Assembly: GCF_020509005.1 (NCBI RefSeq)
Contig: NC_063018.1
Coordinates: forward strand, 1,612,001-1,676,000
Reading direction: 5' to 3'
Length of the DNA: 64,000 nt
Origin: Fulvia fulva
Taxonomy: Eukaryota > Ascomycota > Dothideomycetes > Mycosphaerellales > Mycosphaerellaceae
Shown here: piece by piece, positions 24,302-36,998 of the stretch
Numbering within the stretch: the first letter of the stretch is position 1
How the letters are laid out: the number at the start of each line of letters is the position of its first letter
The notes under the pieces: model-generated
Database searches by the model: none
Told to the model about the DNA's origin: nothing
Seen by the model: only the letters and a program-made list of their open reading frames with translations
Position numbers and translations under genes: made by a program

Positions 24302-25379
24302 GGTCGACGACGAGAATTACCTATACGTAGTGTCGGCTACGAACCTCTCGTCTTACTACGAGAGAGCCAAGTATTCTTACGCTAGAGCGTCGTAGGCGCG
24401 ACGGGCGCGTAACGTAGGCGAAGCCGCGGCGAATAGAGGACTACTAGCAAAACGGGTATAAAAACTATCCGACGAGCGTGTACTCGTATCGGGAGCGAGT
24501 CCCTCTTCTTTCTACGTATAAGAAGGGCGCGGAACCGTGGCCTATACGCTCGATAGGATACCTCTAGTATAAGTATAGAATTTTTACCCCCGGAGACTAT
24601 AAACCGAGCGGGCTAAGCGACGAACATTAGACGAGCGGACTATAGAATAACAACTAAGCGGACTATACGACGGCGTCGAGCGGACTACGAAACAATCTAG
24701 TGTTTACTAGCGGGCAATACGGTAGGTAGGTAGACACGCGACGAAGCCTATAAGGGCCTATTAAACACCCGGTATAGGAACGAGGGTTTTGCCTAAGGTA
24801 CTACCTATCCCGCTACATAACGTACCTAGTCTAATATAGTAGATTACGACGAGGAAAAGACGATAGCCTAAGTAAGGAAAAGACGGCTATTAGGACGGGG
24901 AAAAGACGTATAATATAAGTAGATTAGTTCTATAATCGGGGAGGATCGAGGGTAGGGTAATAAGGAACTTTATATTAGTTAGTAGGTAGAAACGTAAGGA
25001 GTACGCTACCCGGCGTAGTATATGCCCCGAGCAAACCTACGAGGTATAGACGGCCGCTTTCTAGAGATAGGCTACGGTAACGCGAAGGGCGTTAAAACCT
25101 AGGGCGTAGTATATACTAGTAGCGACGGCTAATACTATCTATATAGCCCGAGAGGGCGGATACGTATATCGGTCAATAGAGAGCACTAAAGGGCTTAGGC
25201 CTATAGAGGTAGATATTGGCTTAAGGAGTAAATAGGGAGGGAGGGCGTAGAGGGAAGCTTTTGCTCTAGGCTAACCTCTCGAAACGAGGCTATACGGTAG
25301 TACTAGATAAGTAGGAAAGCGCGGTTAAGACTTATTACCTTATCTCGTAGCTAGCTTACTAAATATAATTCCTTCCTTG
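24302..25379 (+). other. Non-LINE segment fused to the 5' side of a truncated LINE-B
   Basis: About 1.08 kb lying inside the LINE target duplication but unrelated to the LINE-B copy at 16625-21809. It is richer in CG than its surroundings and has imperfect internal repeats (GAGCGGACTA-like units at 24600-24700; GGAAAAGACG-like units at 24850-24910). I see no coding signal and no second copy in the window. Confidence 0.55.
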
Positions 25380-27611
25380 CCCTAGATATAGATTGGGCAG
25401 TTAGCTCTAATATAGTAATAGGAGTTATAAGTAAGCTAAAAGGACGAAAAGCCCTAGGCCTAGACAGGATACTAAATATACTACTAAAAGAGTGTAGAGA
25501 AGAGATTACGCCGAGCCTTATAAACCTATTTACCGCGTGCCTACGGCTAGGGTATTACCCGAAGCCGTATAGAGAGTCTATAACAGTAGTACTACGTAAG
25601 CTATAGAAGGGGGACTATACTTAGCCTAAGTCGTATAGACTAATCGTACTTCTAAACACGATAGGGAAGGTCCTAGAAAAGATAGTAGCCTAGAGACTTA
25701 CGTAGCTAGCCGAGGACAACTACGTACTCCTAGTAACACAGATAGGGGGAAGAAGCTAGCGATCGACACTAATAGTAATAGAGCTAATTACGGAGTAAAT
25801 TTAGACCCTCTAGCACTACGGCAGGAACCGAGCGGCGTCCTTACTATCCCTCGACATCGTAGGAGCCTTCGACAACGTCTTATACTAAAGGCTAAGATAT
25901 ATCCTATAGTAGAAAGGCATCCCCTAGTAGGTAACGACGTTTGTCTACTCCTTTCTCTAGGAACGGACGACATACCTAGTCCTAGGAAGGTATACGTCCG
26001 ACCCGGTCAAGGTAGAGGCTAGAGTACCTTAGGGATCTACTCTCTCCCCTATCCTGTTTCTAATATTTATGCCTGATCTAATTCCCCTACTTACCTCTCC
26101 GTAAACCTTAGTATCGGGGTTCGTAGACAACATAAACATCCTAGCCTAGTTAGACTCGACAGAAGAGAACTATCGCCTCCTTAAAGATAGGCACAAGAAA
26201 TATAAGGAGTGGGTAAAGAAGTATAGTGCCCGGTTCGCCCCTAAAAAGTACTAACTTATACACTTTAGTAAAGCGAGAATATACTATAATATAAAGGCGG
26301 CGGTAAGAATCTAAGGATACGAGACTAAGCTATTAGCGGAGCTACGAGTACTAGGGATCTAGCTCGACCCGAAGCTAAGCTAGAATGTATAGATTAAGAA
26401 AGCCTAGAGTCGAGCGTAAGTTAATAAAGCCTCGATAAAGAGGCTTACGGTATCTATATAGGGAGTAATATTCAATAAGGTAAGAGTAATATATAAGGCG
26501 ATCGTTAGACTAGCTATATTATACGGGGCATAGATTTAGGGAATAGGAGGCGTAGGCAAGCCGATCCCGAAACGGATAGAGCAACCCCTAAATAGGATAT
26601 AGGTAGGCAACCTACGTAGGGTACTAGGCGTATATAAGATAACGTTAATAAGTATAGTAGAAATAGAGATAGGAACACTACTAATCGGCTAGTATATCCG
26701 GGGAATAAGAATTTAATACGCGGTAAAGACAATATATTACCTAGTATAAACTACGATCTAGGAGGTAAAGAATAAGATAGAAAGCCGCTACCGGAGAGAG
26801 CCCGGACATAGGACAAGTTAAAAAGAGGATAACCTTACTACCTTTACGGCCGTATAGACAAGTACCGAATAGCTAGTACGAAAAGAGGAGGAGCGTAGGA
26901 CTCGCTAGGCCGGCGGGAGCAAGGCTAAGACCTAAAGCCTAGCGGAATAGATAGCGAGCTACCTATAGGAGTAGGACTAGAAAAGGAAGTCCCCTAAGAC
27001 AATAGGCCCGATAGCGCTCCGAGCCTTCTAGAGACACAATTACTAGCTATATAGGGACCTAACAAGAGCCGAAGTAAGCATAGCGATCCAAATTAGGTCC
27101 GAACATATTAGATTAAGGGCCTACCTTTTTAGGAGACACGTACTAGACATCTATAGCCTAGCCTACTAGTGTAGCTACCTATCGTAATACCTAGAATATA
27201 TACTACTATAATACCCGTAGTAGGCGAGAGGCAGGGGAAATTAGAGGCACTAAGCGGGAAGGAGAGACTATAAGTCAATTATTAGGGACAAAGGTAACAT
27301 TCGCCGAATCTCTCGGTAGATACTATAGTAGGGATACCTCTAGTAATTTAACCTCGCTAGCGAGACAAAGGAGTAGATAGATAAGAGGCGGAAGCTAGGG
27401 GGGTTGTAGATAGGGTAGTTATTAGGGCAGGCCTATAACACTAGTGTACCCCTAATAAGGGAAATTTAAGACGACAACTAGGAGGAAAAGACAGGCGGGA
27501 AGGAGGAGGGGTTTTTACTAATATAGTTTCCCCTCTATATATACGAAATAAGATAGTATAGCTATATAGGCCAAAGGGCACCACAATAGCTTAATGAAAT
27601 ATCTATCTATC
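24302..27611 (+). mobile_element. Chimeric LINE-B insertion: unique 1.08-kb 5' segment plus LINE-B 3' part
   Basis: The sequence ATATAACTAGAGA occurs at 24289-24301 and again at 27613-27625 after the (ATCT)n tail, marking one insertion event. From about 25380 to 27611 it matches LINE-B: ORF2 from just before the reverse transcriptase ('KSYR', 'VDDINILAQ' remnants) to the C-terminus. The part before 25380 does not match LINE-B. RIP-altered throughout. Confidence 0.75.
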
Positions 27612-27625
27612 TATATAACTAGAGA

Positions 27626-29554
27626 ACCCCGGCCTAGTACCTAAACCGTAGGTTTACTTAATATAGCGCCCGTAGTTATAAAACCGCGAGTAGTCTAAAG
27701 CGCTTAATAGGTACTATTATAACTATAGTAGTACGGAACATTAGGCTAATAGGTATTCCGCGATACTATTCCTTATCTTATAAGGGTATGTCTTATTAGC
27801 GACAAATAACTAGTAGTACCTAGGAAAGAAGACCGATCTAAATCCCCCTAAGTTCAACTTCTAATAGGACTATAGTAAGCCTAAGCTCCTTTATATACTT
27901 CCGTAGCTTAAGGAACACTATAGCCCGATTCTATTTAATAAGGACATAAAAATCCCTACGCTTTAGAAACAATAGATCGGTCGAGATTATACTAGTGTCT
28001 TAAGCGTAAAGCTTCCTAACTACTCTAAACCTCTACCTAATAACCAATACCTTATAGAATACGGCCCTTAAGATCCTAGATCTAGGTAGTAACTAACGGC
28101 CGCTAGTAGTTACTAGATCTAGTTTAAGGAAGAAGAACCGGCTCTTTAGGGGAGTAGGATTATAAACTACGACGAGGTTAAGGTTAAGGCCTACTAAATC
28201 TAGAGTAATAAATCTCGAGGTAAAGCTCTAGTAGGGATTATAAAGAACCCGAATCCTCGAACTAGGTCTAGTATATAGGCATTAAGAGTACGAGCCGAGG
28301 CCGCTAAAGCTATACGACGAGAACTCGAAGAGGAGATCCGGTAGAAAGAACTCGGTTAGTAAGAGGTAGAGATAATTAGAGACGCCGGTTCTAGGGCTAG
28401 TAGAAGCTAGTTAACGGTAGCGTTAGGGGAGACTCTTAGAAGAAGGACGCCTAAGCCTTAAGCTAAGTTAAGGTCTACGCCCTCGGAATAGCCGGTAGGG
28501 CCTATTAATACCCTATTCGTATAGCGTAAACGGCTATAGAATACGAAGACGATAAGGATAAATAACTACGTCCGATAGTACGGTACTAGAGATAGGCCCG
28601 TTACTAAGGAGGAGGGAGTGACCTATTAGATTGATCAAATCCTTTAGACTACGTTTCTAAACGTTAATGCCCGGGACTAGTTTTAGTATAGTCGCTAGTT
28701 AAAGACTACCTTATTCGGGAGAGTAGTAAATATCCCTAATCTATAGTCTAAGCTTACTACCGTCCGTAAGTTAGCTAGCTAAGAAGGGACTAAAGTCCGT
28801 ACGAGTTATGTCGCTACCTATAAAGACGAGGAAGAAGAGGCTAATAAAGAAGTCTTTCGGGATAACAATTAAGTTTGCTTTATAAGTGTGTTCTTAACGA
28901 TATTATATAGTAACGATACTATACCTACCGCCGAGTTATACGTAAACATTAAAAAGATTAGTCTCTCTAGTATACTAGACGATTTTATAATAGTACCTAG
29001 CCCTTAGGTAGTTACCGAGCTTAGGACTAGTAAAAGTTAGACTCGAGCCTTACTTAACGAGGGATCTAAAGTTAATATTATTAGCCCGAAGGTAGTATAT
29101 AAGTTTAGCTTACCTATTATACCTAGCGCCTACCTATCCTTTCGAGGAGCGCGTAGAAGAGCGAAGTTTAAGGTAGTAATATCAAAGCTTAATACTTAGG
29201 TGTTTAGTATATACTACTAGCTCGATATGTTTGTCTCCGCTAATCTAGATTCGCCTACGATCCTTAGCCGCCCTTAGTATAGGAAGGTAAGACTAATAGG
29301 CCGTAACTATAACGATAGATTATAGGAGGGAATAACTACTAGTAGGAAAGACTCTTTAAGAACTTCTATAGTCCTCGGAAAAAGCGAACGCGGGTTAATC
29401 TATAGTAGTTAACCCGCTATAAGTATTAGAAGTCTAGTTTTAAAGCAAGTCCGCTTTTTAAGTCTAGTCGGGAAAACCTCGGCAGATTATTTACCGGTCC
29501 CGGGACCGGCAAATATATTAGGGGCGAAGTGTTCTAATAATACGGCGTATTAAT
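27626..29554 (+). pseudogene. Gypsy-C gag/pol region, continued (RIP-altered)
   Basis: Resumes the gypsy-C frame after the LINE-B chimera. Much of it reads as low-complexity charged protein (Arg/Glu/Lys-rich near 28250-28450), and a protease would be expected towards the right end. No intact motif is left. Interrupted at 29555-29569 by a LINE-A 3' fragment. Confidence 0.5.
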
Positions 29555-29569
29555 ATTAATAAGAGGATA

Positions 29570-30282
29570 GCAACACAATGGGAAGGTGAGAAATCGTTTG
29601 TAGAGCAACTATGGAAAGAGAGGTGGAACAACTAGGTTGTAGGGTATAGTGGACGCCCTCAGCCAGCGGGACAACCTAAGGAATGGTCAGCTACAAAATC
29701 CGCGGTCAAGCACCCCCCGAAGCTCATCCACTACCGCCTTACGAGGGCACAGAGTAGCATAGCAACCCAACTGCGAAGCGAACACATCGGCCTCCAGGGG
29801 TACCTATCATGGAGGAAGGTTCCAGGATACACGAATACTAGCTGCCCCTGCGGCTATCGCTCCCAGAACGTACGGCACGCACTCCTCGTCTGTCCGAGGA
29901 GGTGGTCGCTAGGAAGGGGGGAGTGGATGGCAAAGGCGAGGAACCGGACGATTGGGGCACTTCTTAACAACGCTGAAGACCTACGGCGCATTACGAACTG
30001 GATACTAGAGAAGGGCTGGCTAGAACAGTACCGCCTAGTAGGAGCAGTGCAGGAAGAGAGGACACGACGCAGCGCGACGAGACCGGCTAGGAGCGGGGGC
30101 TAACGGGGTAGTGACATGGACTACGTACGTTCAGAGGGAAAGCTAATCTAGACAAGGAGTAGTCGGGGGCGGGAAGGGTTTTCACCTATTCGGGTTTCCC
30201 TTTGTACATAACAATAGATATATACCTGCATAGGCCGGATAGGGTCCTAGAACAGGGGAATGACAAATCTATCTATCTATCT
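29570..30282 (+). mobile_element. LINE-A 5'-truncated 3' end, almost free of RIP
   Basis: A 713-bp insertion between copies of ATTAATAAGAGGATA (29555-29569 and 30283-30297), ending in (ATCT)n. It matches the 3' end of the RIP-altered LINE-A at 48530-49242 but keeps CA/TG. It encodes the ORF2 C-terminus, with the motif 'CPCGYRSQNVRHALLVCPRW' (a Cys/His cluster), and stops at TAA 30101-30103; one in-frame TAG lies at 29633. It has no promoter or reverse transcriptase and is a dead fragment. Confidence 0.9.
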
Positions 30283-30297
30283 ATTAATAAGAGGATA

Positions 30298-31163
30298 TAA
30301 CGAAGCTAAACCTAAAGCCTATAGATACGACTATCTTTAACTACTTTAAGAACTACCGCGGTACCGTATTATAATAAAGAGAAAATTTCCTCGACCTTAG
30401 CCCGTATTTAAAGAAGTTACTAGAACTACTCGGGAACCGCTAATACTTAAGCGCTAAGGTGACTACTAACGCTCTAGGAGAGTAGGTCATTATAAATATA
30501 TACTCCGTATAGGGCGACTAGTATTCGGAGGTCCCAAAATAGAGCTAGATTAATACGTAGGCTTAGAAACGAGGCTTAGGGTTATATAGACCCGGTATTA
30601 GGATACTATATATATTTACTATATATAAGCGAAAAGCTAATAAGAAAAGACCTATTAATATAAGCGTTTACGAGAGGCCTTTGTTGAAAGTAGATAGTGA
30701 TATAAATTAGAAGCGGAAGGCCCTTTACTAGGAATCTCTAATACTAGTAGGGCAAGGTCCGTTCGATAGGAAGTATCTTATTAAAAAGTTCTCTAGTATC
30801 GAGCGCGGCTTAAGGATTATACCTAAAAGGCTCGCTAGTATTAAGGTTAGTATCGCTCTCTCGGCTAAGGAAAGATAGCTATTTAATAAAATGCTCTTTA
30901 ACCGAGAAGGTGTCCTAGCGTAGGATTTTAGCTATATAGGGTAGATTAGACATAATGTTATGCCTCCTTAGAAGATTATAACGATTACGTACAAAACGTA
31001 GTAAGCGCGGAACATTCGGTTATACCTAAGCTTACGAGCAATTATAGAATAGATAATCCGCGCTCGAATTAAGAATAGAATTCTTAAGTATAGTTAAGGT
31101 ACTTGTACGAATACTTAGTTCTTAGTAGTAAAGAAGGTGGAGCCGAATAGCGAAGCTATACTA
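30298..31163 (+). pseudogene. Gypsy-C reverse transcriptase, first part (RIP-altered)
   Basis: With RIP allowed for, the plus strand gives the start of a gypsy-type reverse transcriptase of a divergent fungal group: a block near 30900-30960 ('FSYIGQIRHNVMPP'), then 'ARIKNRILKYSQGT' and 'TQFLVVKK' near 31080-31140. A full-length Fot1 element interrupts the palm domain. Confidence 0.65.
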
Positions 31164-31165
31164 TA

Positions 31166-33014
31166 ACGTACGTTACTACCGAGCGGGCCACTTTTACTAA
31201 GAACTATACTACTTCTACTTTAATTACGACAGTATCTTAATACGACGACATCCTATAGAATCGTTACTAGGAGGACAATTCCTCTTTAAATTCTTCGCTA
31301 TCTAGTAAGTCTACTTGATAGGTACGTACGTTATACCCCGACTCGCTATATTGCTTATAGCGTCGTAGCCTTAGTACTAGCCGAACACTATCTAGCGACT
31401 CTCTACTTACTTCCTACCTCCTAGTATCCTCTAGAGGTATTAATTACGACGCCTTATCGAAGGTTAGAGACCATCTAGACTGAATGTACTTGCGCTTTCG
31501 TGCTTTCCGCTATAGAAGGGCCTTGTTAGACTTACGTAGCTTACTAATCTCGCTTCGTATAAGAGCTATCTAATACGCTATCTCTCTACTCCCTTTTATA
31601 AGCTAATATACCCCTTCCTATAACGAGTTTGGCGATAAACCTACCCGGGCACGTATTTTGTTCGTTACTAGTATCGATTATGAGTCGAATTCTTTTATAG
31701 TTCGTAGTGTCTTCGACTCCTAAGGGGTAGAGTCCGGAGCTAGAGGGGTTAGCGTACGTAGCTTGACATTAAGCTTGTCTATTACTACCTATAGATTAAA
31801 TTAAACTAAGCCAGCGCCTCTAAAGCTTAATAGGATGTTCTTCTGTCTAAATATAGCGTTATAGGCTACCCGGAAGGCGCATAGGAACTCTACTTTATCG
31901 ATATAAGTAATGCGCTAGCGTACTAAGCCCGAGAGCTAAGCACCGTATACCTTCTTTAAAGGCGAATAGCAACCTATATCTAATAGCTAGAGTAAGTACG
32001 AGGCGTACGATAGTATATATAGGGCCAAGATCTTGTATTCCTTATATAGATTCTAGAATGCCTTCGAGTTATAGCTCTCGTAGCTATCGATACTAAGTAG
32101 TCTCTATACCCTAGTCGTACGAGCTATAGTATACTTCTAGAAATGCTCTAGCTACCGTATACCGAACTTATTATTAGTCTAGCCGTTCTCTATTAGCCCG
32201 ATTGTCTAGTCTAGACCTAAGTTACCGTCTTAGTACTAGGTACTAATATACTGTTTGCCTATAAGGATAATATAGGGTAGGAGTGCTATTCCGTCTATAT
32301 ATATAGTCTTAATCACTATTACTCATTCTCTATTACCCTATTGAACGACCTTCCTCTTTCTACTACGCCTTTCTGAACCCGTAACGACGCTCTAAGACGT
32401 AATAATACCTATTATAAACCCTATCTCGTCGAAGTTATAGGTGTCCTAGTTAAGGATACTATACTTCTCCTTTATATTACGTATAAGTAAGAACTACTTC
32501 TCGATAACGTCTAGATCTTCTATTAGGGCTCGCTAACGATCGTATTTACGTATTATACAAACATTTAGCTCACGATATCGCTTAAGGAACCTGTCTGTCT
32601 AATTAAGACTAGCGGGCTTAAGACCCTTCTCTTATAGTAATAAATCGGCTATTACTCGTATACTAGCCTTTAATAGCGGGAAACCTCTAAGATCTAGCTC
32701 GAGTATATACTCAAGTATCACCCTCCCTTCTAGCTCTATAAGCTTCTTCGAATTAGGCTCGTAGTCATCCCGAGGAGGTTGTCTATTCAATCGATACCCT
32801 AGTATAGTTCGAGACGTATCGTATACCTTTATAGCAAGTCGATTCGTGATTATCGTATCGCGTTTCGTGGCCTAGACAGCTATAGTCAGTTTGGCCTCGT
32901 TTAAAGACAATATACGCTATAATAGTAGTTATATAGCTATATCTATAGAAGTAGTATAGTTCTTAGCAAAAGTAGCCCGCTCGGTAGTATAGCCCGCTCG
33001 GTAGTAAAGCACGT
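31166..33014 (-). mobile_element. Fot1/pogo-type DNA transposon, full length, RIP-altered
   Basis: 1849 bp flanked by TA (31164-31165 and 33015-33016), with inverted ends matching those of the 1-kb copy at 10045-11046; the left end has one TACCGAGCGGGCTA unit instead of two. The minus strand encodes a Fot1-like transposase: 'YNFDEIGF' with the first Asp, an 'LSIDSYESYN' block for the second, 'LQLLDIGCYSPLKKVYG' for the third, and a basic coiled C-terminus. TAG stops make it inactive. It splits the gypsy-C reverse transcriptase. Confidence 0.85.
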
Positions 33015-33016
33015 TA

Positions 33017-35156
33017 TAGGTTAATTAACTCCGCTATACTCTTAAACGAGGTAATAATAAGGGATATAAACATTCCCCTAAATATAGACGGGTTTTTAAA
33101 AGACTTTACTAGGTATAGAGTAGCCTCTTTAGTAGACTCGTTATCGGGGTACGACTAGATCACGCTTAACGAAAGTAGCCGAGATTAAACGGCCTTTATA
33201 ACGCCTCTTAGGCTTATACGGCATATAATGTTACTATAGGGTACGATAAACTTAGTTACTTAGTTCGTACGGGTAGTAACTAAGGTGTTAATAGACTATA
33301 TTTCTTACCGAACAAAACTATTTCTTAACGATATTAGCGTAAAAGGTCCTACTAAGGGTTATAGTAACGCTTAGGTAGAGCCTAGCCTTTAATAATAAGT
33401 CGTAGAATATATTATGTCCCTTAATCTTATTCTTACGGACCTAGAGAGGGCCGGAGCGGTAGTCGTAGGGGAGAAGTCGTAGTGGCTTTATAAGACCCTA
33501 AAGATCGTAGGCTATATTACTAGCCTAAGCGGCCGCTATCTAGATCCTAAGGTAGTAGCTAAGATCTTGAACTAGCTAACCCTAAAGTACGTAAACGACG
33601 TTCGAGTTTATATTAGGATCTATATTTACTTCCGGATTTAGATCCCCTAGTTCGTAATCGTCGCTCGGGTAATATATAAGCTTTTAAGGAAGGACGTCGA
33701 GTTTGTCTAGACTAAGAATAAGTAATTCTCGAAAGAGAATCTAGTAGGATTCTTAGTAATAACACCGGCGTTAGTAGCTATCTCCTACGCCCTAGGAGCT
33801 AGTAGGATCTTCGTTTCTATTAAGGCGAGTAGTATTAGGTAGGGTTATATAATATCGTAGGAATTACTAGATAATACTCGACGAAGATACCCGAGAAGGT
33901 ATAAGAGCGGTACCTAGAACGTAAACGAGGCTAAGTATAATATAGGAAAGCGGGAGTACCTCGGAGTACTAAAGGGCCTTAAGAAAGTATAGTACTACCT
34001 CGTAGGAGTAGACTTTATCCTCGAAGTTAATACTAAAACGCTAGTATAGTAGTTAAATCGGCTAGTATCCAATATTCTAAACTCTATAATAGTAAGGTAG
34101 ATTACTTAGATCCGGCTATTTACCTTTAAAGTAAGGTATATAGATAGGAAGAAGTACTCTAGACCGGATATACTATCTCGTAAACTACCTATAGCTAAGG
34201 AGCTTACGGAACCTAACGATAATATTAATAAGATAATTAACGACAAATTCTTCCGTTACGCCGAGCTAGTTAATACTTTCCCCGTTATTCTAGAGCGTAA
34301 ACGACTCCTCGAACCCTAGTATAGTAACAATTCCGAGCTTATAGCTTATATTCTAGAATATCGAATACGACCGGAAGGGGTTACCCGGGCTAAGTATTGA
34401 AACCTCGTTAAGAAGAGTCCTCGGTACTACTTAAGAGACAAGCTCTTGTTTTATTAGCGACGAAGGGGTGTACCGATATAGCTAGTAGTAGACGATAATA
34501 ATGCTTAGAAAGAGATCGTAATGTACTATTATAAAAAGTATAGTCACCGGAGTACCGAGCTAGTATATAATCTTATTACTAGCCGGTATTACTAGAAGGG
34601 CTACTTCTCCGACGTATCGAATTAGGTAAGGACTTATACTCCTTATAACTTTCGTAAAGGTAACTAGAGAGTAGGAGAAATGTACTTATCGACTTAGTAG
34701 GTTATAGGAGAGAGGTAGTACTACGATCCCGTCTACGTATATAAAAACGGGTACTTACTTATCGCCCGAGAAGCTCTAAGTAGGTAGATTAAGGCGAAGG
34801 TCGTACGGAAGCCTCTAAATTCACGGGCGATTACTAAGTTCTTATACGAGATAGTATTTAGCCGGTATAGATACTACTATAAGATTATACTTAATAATGC
34901 TAGTATTAACGAAGGTGAGGTAGAGAGGTTACTTAATAGTATAGGTATTAAGTATATCCGGATCTTACCCTACTACCCGTAGTTAAATATAACTATAGAA
35001 GTAGGATATCGACCTATTCTAGCTATATTAGCTATACTTACTAAGAACACCTATAAGTCCTAGGAACGATAGATTACTACGGTACTTTAGGCTAATAGAA
35101 CTACGGTATCTAGAATTACGGGTATAACTCCGGCGGAGGTCCTATATAGCTATCGT
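33017..35156 (+). pseudogene. Gypsy-C reverse transcriptase, RNase H and integrase (RIP-altered)
   Basis: The plus strand resumes with 'VASLVDSLSGYD', then 'LFLNDISVKGP' (the place of the F-x-DD box of this fungal gypsy group; one catalytic Asp reads Asn). An RNase H-like block follows ('REYLGVLKGLKKVQYYLVG', about 33960) and 'RPDILSRKL', then an integrase with 'LPYYPQLNITIEVGYRPI' near its end (about 34975). Stops are overwhelmingly TAG. Confidence 0.75.
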
Positions 35157-36271
35157 CCGTCAGACCAGCTATGTTGTATGGGGCACAGATTTGGGGAACA
35201 GGAGGCGCAGGCAAGCCGATCCCGAAACGGATAGAGCAACCCCTAAACAGGACACAGGCAGGCAACCTACGTAGGGTACTAGGCGCATACAAGACAACGT
35301 CAACAAGCACGGTAGAAATGGAGACAGGAATACCACCAATCGGCCAGTACATCCGGGGAATGAGAATTCAATACGCGGCAAAGACGACAGGTCACCTAGC
35401 ACAAACCACGATCCAGGAGGCAAAGAATAAGATAGAAAGCCGCTACCGGAGAGGGGCAGGATATAGGACAAGCCAAAAAGAGGATGACCTTACGACCTTT
35501 ACGGCCGTACAGACAAGCACCGAATGGCTAGCACGAAAGGAGGAGGAGCGTAGGACTCGCCAGGCCGGCGGGAGCAAGGCTAAGACCCAAAACCTAGCGG
35601 AACAGATAGCGAGCTGCCTATGGGAGCAGGACTGGAAAAGGAAGCCCCCTAAGACAACAGGCCCGATAGCGCTCCGAGCCTTCCAGAGACACAATTACCA
35701 GCTATATAGGGACCTGACAAGGGCCGAAGCAAGCATAGCGATCCAAATCAGGTCCGAACACATTGGATTAAGGGCCTACCTGTTCAGAAGACGCGCACTA
35801 GACATCTATAGCCCAGCCTGCCAGTGTGGCTACCCATCGCAAAACCCAGAACATATGCTACTACGATGCCCGCAGTGGGCGAGAGGTAGGGGAAATTGGA
35901 GGCACCAAGCGGGAAGGAGAGACTACAAGTCAATTATTAGGGACAAAGGCAACATTCGCCGAATCTCTCGGTGGATACTACAGCAGGGATACCTCCAGCA
36001 GTTTAGCCTCGCGAGCGAGACGGAGGAGTGGATAGACAAGAGGCGGAAGCGAGGGGGGTTGCAGATAGGGTAGTCATCAGGGCAGGCCCATGACACTAGC
36101 GTACCCCTAACAAGGGAAATTTAAGACGACAACGAGGAGGAAAAGACAGGCGGGAAGGAGGAGGGGTTTTCACCAACACGGTTTCCCCTCTATATATACA
36201 AAAACAAGATAGCATAGCTGCATAGGCCAAAGGGCACTATAACAGCTTAATGAAATATCTATCTATCTATC
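35157..36271 (+). mobile_element. LINE-B 5'-truncated 3' end, free of RIP
   Basis: A 1,115-bp insertion between TATATAGCTATCGT at 35143-35156 and 36272-36285, ending in an (ATCT)n tail. It matches the RIP-altered LINE-B copies at 26510-27611 and 16625-17700 but keeps normal CA/TG content, so it gives a direct before/after comparison for RIP. Its target is the gypsy-C integrase region, already inserted in the Helitron. Confidence 0.9.
35171..36073 (+). pseudogene. LINE-B ORF2 C-terminal fragment (open frame)
   Basis: A 300-residue open frame from the end of the LINE-B reverse transcriptase into its C-terminal region. It contains 'MLYGAQIWGTGGAGKP' (post-RT), a helical linker, and the Cys/His cluster 'CQCGYPSQNPEHMLLRCPQW' shared with LINE-A. 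The catalytic reverse transcriptase and endonuclease are missing, so this is the remnant of a truncated insertion. No stop interrupts it. Confidence 0.85.
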
Positions 36272-36285
36272 TATATAGCTATCGT

Positions 36286-36998
36286 ACTATTCTCCCGATC
36301 GAGGTAGGATACCTAATAGAGGCGAACTATAAATAGGGATCTATTAGATTAACGGAGGAGCTATTAGCTATTCGGGCGCGTTAGTTATAGGTACGGGACA
36401 TAAATCTTTAGGAGTTATAGTTACGGAGAGTAAGGCTTCGTACCCTAAGTAAGGAATACTTCGATACTAAACGTAGTATTAACTTCGTAGGGTTCTAGGT
36501 CGGGGATCTTATAGTCAAGTTCGACAAGCCGTATAAAGATGACCTATCTAGAAAGATTAGTTACCGCTAGCTTAGGCCGTATCGTATAGCTAAGGTATAC
36601 TCGGGGTTTAGTATATATATTAGCGAATAGCTTAATAGTACGAGGTTAAAGGGTATATAAGCCCGAGAGAATCTAAAGCTAATCCTATAGTTAAGACCGG
36701 ACCCGGAGCTTAATCTTCCTAAAGCTAAAGACAGTATAGTACTAGAGGATAGGGTTGATATCGCGAATATTAAAAAAGGCGATCTTCCGAATAAGAATAG
36801 ACCTACTACGTCCGAATCTAATAACGAAGAAGATGACAATATACTTCTAATAGGTATTAATAGAGCTACTGTACTTCCGGAACTAGAATCTAAGCCGACG
36901 AGACTATAGGTACGGCCTTATAACCTTACTACGGAGGAGATAGCCAAATTTACTAGGATTTAGGTTAAAGGAGGGATAGGACTTTATTATTTCTTCTT
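36286..36998 (+). pseudogene. Gypsy-C integrase C-terminus and end of pol (RIP-altered)
   Basis: Continues the integrase after the LINE-B fragment: 'GDLIVKFDKPYKDD' (near 36500), 'YSGFSIYI' and a charged tail ending near 36960. A similar C-terminal fold follows the integrase core in gypsy elements. LINE-A is inserted at 36999. Confidence 0.65.

Noticed and set aside
25788..26732. Minus-strand open frames within the LINE-B copy
   Set aside because: Antisense of the ORF2 reverse transcriptase region; they persist because CTA on the sense strand is TAG on the other and stops happen to be absent.
36567..36839. Minus-strand open frame of 90 codons, Leu/Ser-rich
   Set aside because: Antisense of the gypsy-C integrase tail; no family resemblance.
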